In this document: positions 1 to 13,129 of the stretch, in pieces | How the letters are laid out: the number at the start of each line of letters is the position of its first letter | Position numbering within the stretch: the first letter of the stretch is position 1 | Notes under the pieces: generated by a model | The model's input: the letters and a program-made list of their open reading frames with translations, nothing else | Databases searched by the model: none | Told to the model about the DNA's origin: nothing | Position numbers and translations under genes: made by a program | Source of the DNA: Spirodela intermedia | Taxonomy: Eukaryota > Streptophyta > Magnoliopsida > Alismatales > Araceae | Assembly (NCBI GenBank): GCA_902729315.2 | Contig: LR746269.1 | Span: 3,420,001 to 3,484,000 of the forward strand | Length of the DNA: 64,000 nt | Direction: 5' to 3'

Positions 1-2990
1 AGTGCCATCGCATCCACCGGGCTTTACCTCGTCACCTTCCCAGCTGCGGGCCTCCGGCTTTGCTCCGAGCTCATCTTCAGGGTCCTCGCTAGCACACTGG
101 GTCGTCTTTGTTTCCTTTATCTCCTCTTCTACATGGGGTTCTGAGTATTCTGCAATTCTTGTTCTGGATTTACGCAAACCAGCATTCGCTTTCAGATTCT
201 TCTCACCCAATTCGCATATGAAAGCCTTCTCGGATGCCCTCCACTTGGTTTCCAGCCCAGTCCGGGGCAGCGCCTCCTGAATCCCTCCTTCCCCTGGGTT
301 CTTCTCTGGATGATTTTTTGCGGTCTCCTTTGACCTCAGGTGCTTGATGTGGTCAAGATGGATCAGGCTAGGCTCTTGCAGTTCGTCACCACCCTCCTGC
401 TTCAACACCCCATCAGTTGCTGAACGCTTCTCGCGGTCTTGGAGATCTAAATGCAGTTCTGTGTCTTTGCTCTCTTTCGTTTCTCCCTCATCAATCCAAG
501 CTTTTGCGGTTGATTCCTCTTGATTACTGCAATCCTTTCGAATCTTTATGAACTTTTCCTCACATTGTATGAGCTCATAAAACTGTTCTTCCACTTTCCA
601 TTCCCCAGCTTCTTTTGATAAACCGACCTTCCCTCCACCTGGCGAGCACTTACTTCCTATCTTCTCCGAGTTCAAAGTCTGCACAGGTGGGCTGGAGCCC
701 TTCACCGTTTTTAGTGCTGCAGCAGAGCTATTTATTTCCCCAGCAGCAACCTGCTCTTCTCTGATCCTCTGCCTCTCTTGCTCAATTTCACACTGGTCTC
801 GTTTCACACTACTCAGCTCTTCACTTAAGCCTATTTTCCTGCGGTTTTGAAGGTTGTCCTTCTTCCTCTCCATTGATACTTTTGCACTCCTCAGTCGGGC
901 TTGAGCCACTGCCATTGCCTCTTGCATGGCAGCAACAGAAGCTGCTGCAGCCGAGCTTGTGCTCATTTCTGCATCAAAGGTAGGAGGCTTAAATGAATGA
1001 TAGGAAGTCCCAGACCCAACAGCATAGCCCTGATGATCAGTCAACATCCTGGAAAAACTTCTTTCATCAGGATCAAACTTTGGCGGAGGCCTTGCAGGTG
1101 GTGGCCGGCTAGGAGGTGGCCCTTGAGAGGGATGGGTCCGAAGGCTGATATCGGTCACCTTCAAGAATGCACCACCGGAATAATTCCGATCCAAGCTGGA
1201 CAATGAATGCGCACTAGAAGAGTGAGAGAAGCGTCCCTCATTTAGAGAAGCTCTCAGTTGATCGGGGATTCTGTCATTCTCTGGGCTCTGTGAGCTGCAG
1301 CGGGAACTGCTGCCAGGTGGGGATCCAGGCAATGATTTCTTGCTGAGATTTATCCCTTCCGCAATGTCAATGATGCCTTCATTGAAGAAGATGTCCTTTG
1401 TAAGTTGACCGGAAGATGACTTGGCCTTCATGTTGAATGCCGCAAAGCCATTGGAATAGCTCGGATGGTGTTCCCCATTTGCCCTAAAATCTTCAGAAGT
1501 AACACACTGAGAATCCAAGGACGTCGTCTTCTCCATTGAATTCCCATGAAGATTCAGATTATTTGACGCTGTATGGCTGATACCCCTGGGCCTTTGAGCA
1601 GTTGGTTGGTCCCCAGATGAACCCTCAGAGGTGAAAATGTCTGGCTGAGAAGGCATTTGATCTGCTTTTGGGTCATCTCCAGAATACTTTCCGCTGCTGA
1701 GGGAAGAGAACGATAGCACGGTCTTTCCCAAATGCAGTCCTGATGTGCCCCTGCTGCAATTAATATCATCTGCCTGATCACAAGGCCGTTTGACTTCTCT
1801 CTCTTCAACAAAAACATCCAGCCCATGCCTAATGTGGACATGTCTACCGTTCAATCCATTGACTAAGTTTCCTTTGCTTGTGCTGCCAGCCACGTGGTCC
1901 AATCCATTCAATTCTGTTGTGCTATCACCATCACCATCATCTATATTGTCAGCAATGCCATTTGATGACGATCCAACCTGACCCCTTCTGCCTTCAAAGG
2001 GAACTGATCCTCCCACACCTCTTAAATCTCTGTAAAGCCACAAACCACGATCAGTGATAACCTGCTAAAGATTAAGTTATAATAAAAAATAGAGTCGATT
2101 TTTCCCAAATAAGCCGTGGAGGGTTTTTCGTGCCAACTGATTTGAGAAATGGCAATCCATTTAAGTAAACTATGGGTAGAAACCACCGTTGTTGTTTCAA
2201 TTCACATCTCCTAGTGATAGTGGCTATGCAGCAGCAACGTTTATAAGACGACCCAGGCCACGGCCTACAGTCCTATGCCAATAGAGCAACCAACACCGAG
2301 ATGGTGCAGGCGAGTACGTCATGTGGCTCTCATCCGGCAGCCTGGTAACATGTGGAGCATCAGGGCCATCTCACTGAGCAAGCATCAGCATAAATATCAC
2401 TTCAGCGAGGCCATAAAATCAATGCTCGTTAAATGTGTATTGGGATGAATAATCTAGGAAAATACTGAGGAATTTAGAGTAACAAAGGGCAAAAAATTAC
2501 AGTTTTATCTAATTCATAGCTCCCAGTGATACTGAAAACTCATGTGGACTGCCTTTGTCGATTCATTGATGCCTCAGAAAGTATGATCAGAAGCATCATA
2601 ATCTTCGGAGATTTGCAGACAAAGACAACCAAAAGTTCGAGGATCCTGCTACAACAAGAAATATTTGGCTGCACTTGAGAATAGAGGAGCCATGACTCCA
2701 TTAAAATCTGATCTCTGAGCATGAATAAATCCTTTCCTGATGGGCAAGTTCTTCTTGGAAACATATTGATGAAGCTCGAATCGCCGGGCACCACAGGAAT
2801 GAGAACTAGGAATCCCCCCAAATTAGTACGAGTGAAGCGCTAAATCAGATTCACAGACCTACCGATGTTTCTGTACAGAGTCTTCTACCATCGAGCCCAC
2901 AAGGTTGCTTCATGTCTTAGTATATTCTACCCACTCTCACCGAGGGGAGCCTAGATGGTGAATATTCCTTCATCGAGTCTCTCCGCCGGG

Positions 2991-3032
<42 letters not shown>

Positions 3033-3415
3033 GAAGAACGAAGTGACAGAGGTGGAAGGAAGGAGACCAGGTCAGACCTGCTGATGTTTCCGTCAGGCGC
3101 CGATGGTGCCGGCGCTCCCATACCTCTGGAATCCTGGGAAGCGTAGAGTTCCTCGTAGGAGACGCCGAAATCGCGGCCGTCAAAGCCACCGAAGATGTCA
3201 AGATAGTCCATGGCCGAGCAATGGCGGAAGTCGAGACCATCCTCGGCCGGCGGCAGATCGAGCACCGGGATGGAGCAGGCAGAAGCGGCCCCGAAAATCT
3301 CCCCGTAGTTCAACGACGCTGCGCGCCTCGCCTGGCCGCCTCCCCCGGGCCCCAGCTTTCCAGAACGCGTCGACCCCGCCACCGGGGCCGGGCGCTGGAC
3401 CTGGTAGTCCTCCAT
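1..3415 (-). CDS. AUL1: Auxilin-like J-domain protein, 5' part (C-terminus off the left edge)
   Basis: Exon 1 is 3078-3415 and exon 2 runs from 2029 past base 1; the intron is 2030-3077, and both boundaries keep phase (AG+A restores an Arg codon). The start ATG is at 3413-3415. Exon 1 encodes SLNYGEIFG, a proline-containing SIPVLDLP stretch and MDYLDIFGGF with VSYEELYA, the repeated aromatic/IFGG motifs seen at the N-termini of plant auxilin-like proteins. Exon 2 stays open for 676 codons. It holds a Pro-rich segment (PPPSRPPPARPPP), then an Ala-rich stretch leading into a charged Glu/Lys/Arg-rich region likely to be coiled coil. The C-terminal J-domain that recruits Hsc70 for clathrin uncoating is expected beyond the window and is not seen. 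Function is inferred from family resemblance. The intron carries a (GA)n tract at 2993-3029 (CT on the sense strand). Confidence 0.82.
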
Positions 3416-5443
3416 GGACAGCCGGTGTACAGCTTCCCTCGTCCTCTCTCTCCTCTCCGAAGCCCTTCGATTTGAGGATTTGCTCACTAGGGCTGTCCGC
3501 TCTGCTGAGCTCCTGCTCTTCTCCTTCCACTCTCTCCCTCCCCCCACCGTGTGCGAGAGAGAGAGAGACTCGACTGAACGCGGGTAGTCCTATTAAATAA
3601 TTTTTTAAATCAATATTACGTCCATTAATTATTACTTTGATATTATTTTATGGCGGAGAGGCAAACAGTGGTTGATAATATCACATCATTAATCATGTTT
3701 TATCCATATATTTTGAGAATTAGCCTGATACGTATACTTGGTGCCATCTTTTCTTTCCGGAAGGGGTGGGGGGCTTTTGGAACTTTTCTCTGGTACCCCT
3801 CGTTTTTCTGGTCTCTTGCTCGGGTGCCCCTGTCGAAAGCAGCTTTTCCCTCCCGGCGACCACCTTTTCCCTACGATGTATTAATAAATCATTTCTTCCC
3901 CTTTTCTCGAAATCTTCACACGCCCTTTGTACTCTTCATTTACCATAAATTTAAAGGAAAAAATTATTTAAATAAATTAAAACCGCTTTAAATTAAACAT
4001 CCAGGAGAGGCCCGTACAGGAGGGTAGAGATATTTATCAAAATATCAGTGCATATCTACAAGTGAATATTTTATGAAGGGGGGAAGGGAAACAATCCGAG
4101 GTGCGAGATCAACGAGCCGAAAGCAGGCCGCGGGCCCACGCATGACTCTTACGTCACATCTGCCCACTGTCTGACCGTTAAAATACAGCTTTTACTCGTT
4201 TTTATATAATCCTCCTCTAATTTCCATAATTTTTAATTGTACCCCGGTAAATTTATACACGCAATGATGATGCTCAACGACTTGTTCGTGAAATTATTGC
4301 GACTCCACCCTGGGGCAAAGGATTATTGTGATTAAACCATCATCAGCGGGGATACGAAGTTCGAATTCTGCCCAAGTTAGATTTTCTTTAGGGAGTGATT
4401 TGTCAATACCTGCAGGTCTTTGGGTTATTTCTCGTAAAATAATCCAATGAAAGAGATTCTAACTAGAAATCTTGTGTACGATAAATCTCTCTCTACATCG
4501 AGCTAATTGGGAGCCAACAATGATTGCAATATTTGTGTCCTCTCTCTCTCTCCCTATCTCTTGTCTCTCTCATAAGAGGACAGTGGGCCTCAACTTTAGC
4601 CGGGCTTTGTCCTGGTGTGGACGTTGATGGGCAGCCCCTCGACTGTCTCGATACAGTAAGAAAGAGAGAGAGAGAGAACGATAATTGCCAGCCGTGCGTT
4701 TTGCTAGCAAGCTTCCGCCGATCGGGGAGTCACTCATCACGTGTCTGACTTGGTCTGGCGGCAGCATGATAGATTCTAGAGAGAGAGGGCTATGGAGGGA
4801 AACACGTTGGGATATTGGGTAGGAGGGAGTATGCTCTCTCGCATGGATCTAGTAGATGACCCACGGTTTGCCCCCCCCTCTCTCTCTCTCTCTCTCCATG
4901 CAGAGCTGTCCGTGCCCTTCAGCTCTTGTATAGAACACTAAAGCGACGGCCAACCACAGGTCAAGTACTGGGTCCATGTTAACGGGAGCGACGGTCACTA
5001 GTGTTAGACAGATAACGGAATATACTTCTCCCAATCATTCCCTCCCAACGAAGATTCACCATTACGGTTTCGCGTGTGCCCATTTCCACCTCGGGTCCCC
5101 GTCAGTTCCTGAAAGGACGCGCCACGCGAGTTCTCTCTCTCTCTCTCTCTCTGCCTGCACGGCTTGCCCAGGTCCCCATAATGCACCTTGTGTGATAAGA
5201 AATGGAAATATGAACGAGACTGAACAACGTAGAAATGCCTGTATTTCTGAAAAGAACCAGAGAAGGGAAAGAGCACGCGTCCCAACCTCGAAGACACGGC
5301 TCAGCCCATGAATTATTGGGGCGCCACCAAAAACGAAAGAGCGAGAGAGAGAATGAGATCCTAGAGAGGGATTCCAGAGGGAGGAGTGCCGTGAAAGCGG
5401 CAGGGCCTCAAAAGAGGGTGGTGGGTCGGAAGAGAGAGAGAGC
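3416..5443. other. Intergenic: auxilin-like promoter side and carbonic anhydrase 3' flank
   Basis: About 2 kb between two tandem minus-strand genes. No convincing coding sequence was seen. The part next to the auxilin-like start has short GA/CT tracts (around 3557-3569). 3.6-4.5 kb is AT-rich. 4.5-5.4 kb has several short (CT)n/(GA)n runs (about 4540, 4660, 4880, 5130). The auxilin-like promoter and 5'UTR must lie in the left part, but I cannot mark a specific element. Confidence 0.6.
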
Positions 5444-8400
5444 TCAGAGGGCCGGCTTGGGTGACTTGGCGGGGAGGACGCTGTCGGGGAGGATGAGCTG
5501 GGGGGGCACCTCCCGGACGACGCCGAGCATGGAATCGTACTCCTCGTCCCGGCGGGCGAACTTCTTGCGCAGGGCCTTCTCCAGCTCGATCTCCTCGAAC
5601 CCCTTGACGTTCTCGGCCGCGTGCACCTGCGCCAGGTTCCCGTAGTTCGCCGCCGACTGCGCGATGAACGCGAGCTCCTCCTCCGTCAGCCGCCTCAGAA
5701 ACCTCGCCGGATTCCCCCCCCACACCTGCGCACATACCCACAAACGCACCACCTCTACCGAATCATCATCATAATCACCCTCACAAGAGAGACAGAGAGA
5801 CAGAGATAGAGAGAGAGAAGAAGAAGAAGAGAGACCACCGTAACACAGAGGGACCGGAAACAGGGGAAGGGACGAGACCAACCTCTCCGGTGGGGATCCT
5901 GGTGTTCTGCCTCACGAGGGCTCCGGCGGCGACCATCCCATTCTTCTCGACCACAACCCCGTCGAGCAGGACGGCGCCCATGCCCACAAAGGCCTCGTCT
6001 TCGACGATGCATCCGTGCAGGGTGGCGCCGTGCCCTGTATGCAAAGAAAAAACACCAAGATCCATCCCACTTCTCGTCAGCTCCACCATGGCAGCAGCAT
6101 CAGTCAAAAAGGTGGGTGCTCTGCTTTTGCTTACCGACGGTGACATTGTCGCCGATTATGGTGGGCAGGACCTTTCCAGCGAGATTAGACTTGGCGACGT
6201 GGACCAGAGAATTATCCTGTATGTTGGTCCCAGACCCAACTCTGATGCTGTTCACGTCACCTGGAGGATGAACGATTTGCAACGGAAGTGTCAGCCTTGG
6301 CGCATCGGATGCCACTGAAATATTACGGTTGCTTCAATTCAAGGTCACTATGATCCCACATCACAGAGGACAAGGGGGGACGTGCCCATGAAGATCCAAG
6401 AACACCCAGGACGAAGAATAACACACGGCGTTCCATTTGTTCGGCAGATAGCAAAGCGGGCCGATGTAAGCTATGGTCATTGTCCTATTCGAGGAGTCCC
6501 TGTTTCGGACCACACACGTAAGATTTTCTTGGGGAAGGGGTGCGGGAGCATTTAGATTTTGGAAAGTAAATGGAGCGAGCTTTGGTGCATGATATATGTT
6601 TATTATCCCTCCATGAGATTGATCTTCAACCAGAGGGTGGGTTACACCATCCCCAGCATTTTACCTTTGACTTTTGACCCTGGCGATCTATAACTCACGC
6701 AGAAAGGTTGAGGCGGGATCGACTGACTCATTGTCCAAAATCAATCACAACCCAAAAAGCGAGCATTTTTTATACCAGCTGTTGTAAAGTATGATGAAAG
6801 TTGTCTTTCATTCCTTCTGGGAAAATTAAATATTTCCCTAAAGACAAGGTGATGACATTCGGTACAAAGCGGAAACTAATATTTATTGGGAAATGTTGAG
6901 AGGCCAGTCTAAATCATTTTCTTGATGAAAAATGGGGAAAATAACATAATCTCACTTTTCAGGGTGTGATTTCCCAGAAAAAAAGAGAAGAAAAGGAAAA
7001 AAATGCAACGCTCAAAAGTATCATGGAAAAAATATGGAAAAATAAGAATTTATCTCATAACGACAGACCTATTGTCTTTAAGAAATCTTTGTCAACATAT
7101 CATGTGAGAACATCAGCAGTAAAAAAAAAAGAGTTGAATTTTCATGTTCAAAGCTCAAAAGCAACAGGGCCTACCTAAATACAGATTGCCAGTTCATTTT
7201 TATTCCATTGAAAACGGCTCTCCTCGGATTAAGATACACGGTTCTCTTGTCATTGGCTAGTTTTATCATGATGTAAAATATTAAAGAAATCTATTTAATT
7301 GCATACCTGATAGAAGAAATTTTGTTTCAACAAGATTAGAATTTGATGGATGGATATCACGACTCGAAGGTTAAATGAGACTCACTGGCCGTATACATAC
7401 AAATAACAAGCCTTTGCGATAACTCTCTGCTTGGTCAATTGAGGGAATCAGGAAGGATCGGCTCTGCTTTCACAAAACGTTTTTCTTTCAACAAAGAACA
7501 CGATATTGGCCCCTTCCAAAAGAGAATGGCTGAAAAAGAAAAAACCCCCTTAAAAGCACTTAATTCCTTTCATGAAGTACTATAGAACAATATGAAGCCC
7601 AAAATATCTGAGAATATCCTCTCTTCACCATGCCAGTGGAGAGTCAAGTCTATTTCGCATTTTTTTCTATGTTGAACATGTACGTTAGTCATTTATGTCT
7701 CGCATTGTAAAGAACACTGTACGTTAGTCATTTATGTCATGACATCAGGAATGTAGCATTTTATACGAATGAGGAAAACAAACATCCCCGACAGACAATC
7801 CATATATCGTAATGAAGAAATCGAACGTATTTATCAGCTTAAAATAAGTACTACCATACCTCTTAAAACACACCCGTACCAGATTGAAGACCCACGTCCG
7901 ACCTGAACATCCCCAATAACTGAAGCACTTGGAGCCACAAAGGCCTCCTTATCAACATTGGGGACTTTATCAAATATGTTCATGAGAGTCCGATGCCTGG
8001 ACACTGAAAATGATATGCGCATCCGTCAATGTCAAATCGAACAGAAAAACATATGTCAATGAACATTAAACGAGGATCAACCCGATATGCTATTAAGCAT
8101 GTTTTTGTAAATAGGATGATAACACATCATCAATAAAGGATAACTATGTTAAAGAATGAACAGGTTCATCATCCATTGAAAAAGCATTGCATCGACACGC
8201 AGAGAGTTCTACATTCCTTATAAAAGTAGATAAAATCTCTCACAACATAGAAATAATGGAATGCTACCCACTCCAATCTACACACCAAGTTTCATCAGCA
8301 ACTCCAAATATTGCAACTCATACCATGCTCCAAGAGTTTAAGTCCGCTACTAGACTTACTACATAATATAGGATTCCATGGTCCTTATTCAGATGATTTG

Positions 8401-11400
8401 AGGTTTCTTTCAAGCGTATCGTCCAGATAAACAAACTTTCTGTCTGCAAGCAATGACGACTTTTTTTCAGCCTTGTAGCATGGCTCCTCCACAATCAATT
8501 GTTCACCTCAACATTTCGTAAGTGGGATCGTACAATCTGGCCCATGTGTGTCTCATTAAAAAAACGGAGAAAACATTAGCGCTTAAAGGATCAAATCTCT
8601 GCTACGGGTATATCAAATAATCTAAACAACGGCCACTATCCGTGCAAAGAATTTGTTATAGTGTCGTTTGGCCCCGTGCAGTTGCACTTAAATATACAAG
8701 GCTAGCAGCCGATAAATAATGTCATACTAGCGGCTAACCAAAACCTTGACAGAAATTGGGGAAGAGCAAAAGCAAGAAGACGAGCTTGTTTTACTATATT
8801 GGGAACAATGGCGAAAAATGTAAATTATCAAAATTATACAGCGGGAAGAAGGAAAGGTGAGGAACGATTAGGCATCAGATTATTTACGAGTAATCAAAAC
8901 CTCTTCCGAACCCCTAAATCCTAAAGCTATCTTCATTGATGAGGTATAAACCCTTGCCGCTACAACCATAAGAGTTAGCCAAATTGGGCAAGATTCGCTG
9001 CAAATGTCATACTTCGCATGGGAAGAATACCTAACAACATTTGTTTCTTCATCATATTGGAATAAGTTCAAAGATATTAGTTGTGCCTAGGGCTGAAACA
9101 TAAAGTTCAAATACAGTTTTATGCATGCAGCTATACGAGAGAAAATGCAAGAAATAATAAAATGACATAAAAATTCCAAACTATAAATCCTTTCAATCTC
9201 AGTTTTCAGAATATTCATGGTAACCCTGAAGTCCAAGCTTCAACCATCCAGATCTCATGAATGCTACGGAGAAAAATGTGTGCTGACAACCAATTAATCT
9301 TCAAGGGAATATCACGTACTTCAATGACATCAGCATTTCATCCCAGTTTCAAAATGTAGCAATTAACAGTATCAAACATCATAGAAAGTAGGACGGTCCT
9401 TAATAGCATTTACATAATATCAAAAATCTGTTAAAAGATAAGATTGAAAAATAAAAAATACAAAAAATAACAGATCCCAAGCAGAAGATGAATAAAATTC
9501 TGCCTCGCCTCAATGGCATAAGAAGAGTTAAGAGCAGTAAACATGACTTTTAAGAAAAGATGAGCACTGCGTAGATATCTTCCACCAATCAATCGCCAAA
9601 AAGTAAATTTAAAAAAAAAAACCAGAAATAGTTGTCAGTTAAACTTTGATCTTGAACAATCACAATCAGAAATAATTTTTCGTTACTGCCCTTTATCTCA
9701 TAATCTTAGAAGTTTCTTTCCCTACAGATGTTCATGAAAACTAAATAAATTACATCACTGACATATAAAACCTTAAACTCAATCAAGTTTCCATCTACCT
9801 TGAAAATATAATCTCTCCATGAGCTGGTGGCTCATAGTTTCTCACGAGGTCACATGAATCATTCCTAGAACGTACCATAAAAAGACCCGAGTGATTTCTG
9901 GGTTTCATAGACTTCATGGCATTACGACAAAGAAATACAAACAGGCGAATTTGAGTTATGGTCTAATGGGATGCCCTCCTGTATAATTTTTCCCATAACA
10001 AGCTAATGCCAAGGAGATAGTCATCCTGTTGACAGCTACTTTGAAAAATGAGTCAATAATTTAGCACCTCGTTCAATTATCAAAAGAAATCTTACTGATA
10101 CCAAAACTACTCGCATAAGAGGTCATCCTTCCATTGTGGACTCCTATTGCCATCATCACAATTGTAAGCAACCTCAGGGGCTCGCATTTTCTGTCCGGAG
10201 GATCCTATCTGCAGGCACAATACAACTTCTAAACCAGGATCAACATGATAATGCTGTTGACAATGGCTTGAGATACGGCAGCAACATTTCCCTCGCAAAA
10301 GTGTGTATTTGTTTTTCTCACATGAACAAAGACGAGATGTTGAAAGAAAATGAAGCAAAAGAAAACCTAGGTTCGCCTGGCATGAATTATAGAGGATAAT
10401 AAACAGAAGATAGAAGCATAGATCATAAAATCATATTCTGATTGAGGACAGGTTAACAAGGTTCAGCGTGAACAGACTGGATTTAAGAGAGTTTCATACC
10501 TTACTGATATACTGGCTTGTCTTGGCTAGCATTACACTGGGCAAAGACCAATCAATGCAATTTTTGCTTCCATATCCATATTATTAGGCATATGTGAGCA
10601 GTTGAAGATGGAAAAGGGAGCGTTGGTTCTGTTGAAGTCTTAAAGATTCCTTCAAATCTGCTTAATTTCGGCAGACATCTTGTCTACTTCCATAATCAAT
10701 TCTCTCAAGTGAAGCGTTCCCATAACCTACACTTTTATTAAGGACGTTGCCTTATAATTATTCCCCCCTATATTGACGGATATGAAGTGGGAAAATGCCG
10801 GGGAACATTTTCTGCCAAAGTTGCTGAACTTCTAGATGTCTCAAAAAGGACAGCGATGCCTATGTGACGAGTACACATAATTTACTGTAGACATTGCTGT
10901 GAAAGTTAGGGACACCTGACCCCACCCTTCACTTCATATTAGGTAAAATTAGGATACGCCTATGCTTTGATTCGACTTTGCAATGAGATGAGGTCTAGAA
11001 TATACCAATTCCGAATAATTGATGAGATATGCAAGCACATGAGATAAAGAGGACAAAGATAAAGTGCCCAAAAATCACTCATTCAATGGCATTTCAAAGA
11101 AGAACGAAAGTTTGTTCAGTAGAATAATTTAACAAGAATAACCGATGGAAGTGTAATCCATGAATATCATCATTTTATGCCCCTTTCATATGTCGTCGGA
11201 AACTGCGGGTCTCTAAGAGGGGGTAAATAATGACATGATCCCTCCAACCAGCCTTCACAGGTCAACAACTCAAGTTAAATGAATACATTCATTGAATCCG
11301 ACTACAGGAGAACTTCTTTCCAGAGACTATGACCGAGCATAGGCGAAAAACTGCAGCCTCATCTTGCCAGGGGCAATTTTCTTTCAGATAACATAACCCT

Positions 11401-11641
11401 AAGACTTCCAGCCTAGTTCCCAACACAGCAGAATCTCACGGCGCTTGGTTCAGCGAGACAAGGACAAGAACAGAAAAAGGGGCGATAAAAAAGAAACGCA
11501 TTCATCAAGGAAGGAGTGGTATTTACATTGCTCCTGGAAGTAATAGCTTCCCTGGAGGCGGCTACCGAGCCGGTCGATCGCCTGCCCCGTCTCTCGGATC
11601 CAGAAGCCCACCGTGTAGATCGCCTTCCCCAGCGTCCCCAT
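5444..11641 (-). CDS. GAMMACA: Mitochondrial gamma-type carbonic anhydrase (complex I subunit)
   Basis: Five exons: 11527-11641, 7860-8003, 6135-6260, 5883-6034 and 5444-5725. All junctions are GT-AG and in phase, giving 272 residues, the usual size for plant gamma-CA1/CA2. The start is MGTLGKAIYTVGFW. The protein is a left-handed beta-helix trimer subunit; in plants it forms the matrix-exposed carbonic anhydrase domain of respiratory complex I. The three zinc-ligand histidines are present: NSLVHVAKS in exon 3, and HGATLH (two His) at the start of exon 4, as expected for an active-type CA rather than the CAL paralogues. The VWGGNPARFLR motif follows the last helix coil. Intron 1 is 3.5 kb; the other introns are short except intron 2 (1.6 kb). 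A long CT tract (11815-11869 on this map) lies in the 5' leader. CA1, CA2 or CA3 cannot be decided. Confidence 0.95.
8004..11526. other. Long first intron of the gamma carbonic anhydrase gene
   Basis: Donor CAAT|GTAAAT and acceptor TTTTCAG|TGTCC bound a 3,523-nt AT-rich intron. I looked for embedded exons or transposon domains and recognise none. The short open frames inside (for example around 10107-10399) have no family resemblance. Confidence 0.75.
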
Positions 11642-11814
11642 CGCGTCAATATCCGATGTGAGAACGACAACCAGGCTCTTCGTCTCCCCCCGGTTCTCGG
11701 GCCTTCGTCCTCGGCGGCGGCGGCCGCGGCCAAGTGCGAGCTGAAGGGGGGGGGGAGAGAGAGAGCCTAGAGAGAGAGAAGACGAAGAAGAAAGAGCGAA
11801 GCGGTGATGGGGAG

Positions 11815-11815
11815 T

Positions 11816-11869
<54 letters not shown>
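11815..11869. repeat. (GA)n microsatellite in the carbonic anhydrase leader
   Basis: Nearly uninterrupted GA repeat of roughly 55 bp. It reads CT on the sense strand of the carbonic anhydrase gene, about 170 bp upstream of its ATG. Confidence 0.95.
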
Positions 11870-11872
<3 letters not shown>

Positions 11873-12354
11873 GAAGCTGGTGCCAAATGACGGGAAGAGA
11901 CACGGAAGTATGAATTTCCTCCCATTTGATTGGGCCAAATCCCTCTTTTAAATGGGCCGAAATCCCGGGAACGAAGTTCCCGGGTCGGCCCACACGATCG
12001 TAATCACCAGATCGTAGTCTGACTCGGGGTCGGTTTTGACCTCCTCGACCCAAAAAGTTCGCTACTCCCAGTTAACTCTCGTCCGGAGTAAGAAAATATA
12101 AACACTATATCTTATTTTATATTATTCACAGTACATTTCACATTTACCCCTCCACTCATAATAATAATAATAATCATACACCTCGGGCTCGAATGGTTAT
12201 TAATAGGAATATTTATGGCACTATATTAAAAAATGCTTACTACTCATTATGACCAATCAAGCCGATGAATAAAGCACCTATCTAGGTAAGATTCCCAGAA
12301 TCGCATGCAATAAGACTACGGCTTCAAGCTACTGGCCCGCTTTTGCCACTTTGG

Positions 12355-12355
<1 letters not shown>

Positions 12356-12399
<44 letters not shown>

Positions 12400-12400
12400 C
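12356..12400. repeat. (CT)n microsatellite
   Basis: About 45 bp of CT dinucleotides with one G near the end, intergenic. Confidence 0.95.
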
Positions 12401-12583
12401 TACACCTTTTGAAAGGGATCTGGTCAGTCAAGAGATTTTGCGAAGAAAATGGGGATCTGGTCAGCAAGAAATCTGTGGCTACGTTGACCAGCCCGGTGTC
12501 CGGGTTCAGCTGGTGCTTGACACGGATTCAGTGATCCGTCTGCAGTCAAAGGCCCGGAAGCAAATATTTAATACGTATTGATT

Positions 12584-12618
<35 letters not shown>
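12584..12618. repeat. (TAA)n microsatellite
   Basis: About eleven TAA trinucleotide units, intergenic. Confidence 0.95.
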
Positions 12619-13129
12619 TTACCCATAACAACCAGTTATCAAGTTCTCGTCTCTTTAATTAATGCATAGGCCATGGAATTATTCATAGATAATTTGCAAA
12701 GTAGCTGTATCCTCATTTGGCAAGGATGAACTGAGATTGGTCTGCTGCCCCCTTCCTTTCCTACCAATTTCACGCCCATTTTTGGGTACTTCAGCTGACA
12801 AATCTATGGATAGAGCATGGCCTGAAGTTAATTCGGACCCCTTCACATTCTTGGAAAGATTGGGTCCACCGTTGGAGATTTCCCATTGGCCGAGAACAGC
12901 TGATGAGGACTACACTAAGTGCACGTTGAGCAAAATAAAATAGCGCACGTTATTCTTTATCGGCAGATAATTATGATACGCCCGACTCGAGTCTAAACGC
13001 TGACCTTCTGCCCAGCCACAGTTGACACATTTAAACCGATAACAGCCACACAACTGCGGTGAGTTGGGTACACGCCACCGGCATGGTGAAGGAGAGGGGC
13101 TCCCTCGGGCGGCGCCGCCTCCGCGTCCC

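Larger units (their letters stand above)
11642..13129. other. Intergenic: carbonic anhydrase promoter and reductase 3' flank
   Basis: Contains three simple repeats: (GA)n 11815-11869 (probably in the carbonic anhydrase 5'UTR), (CT)n 12356-12400, and (TAA)n 12584-12618. No gene is recognised. Confidence 0.6.

Noticed and set aside
10107-10399. Small overlapping frames inside carbonic anhydrase intron 1 as possible genes.
   Set aside because: No recognisable motifs, both strands open by chance, and the region is within a well-defined intron.
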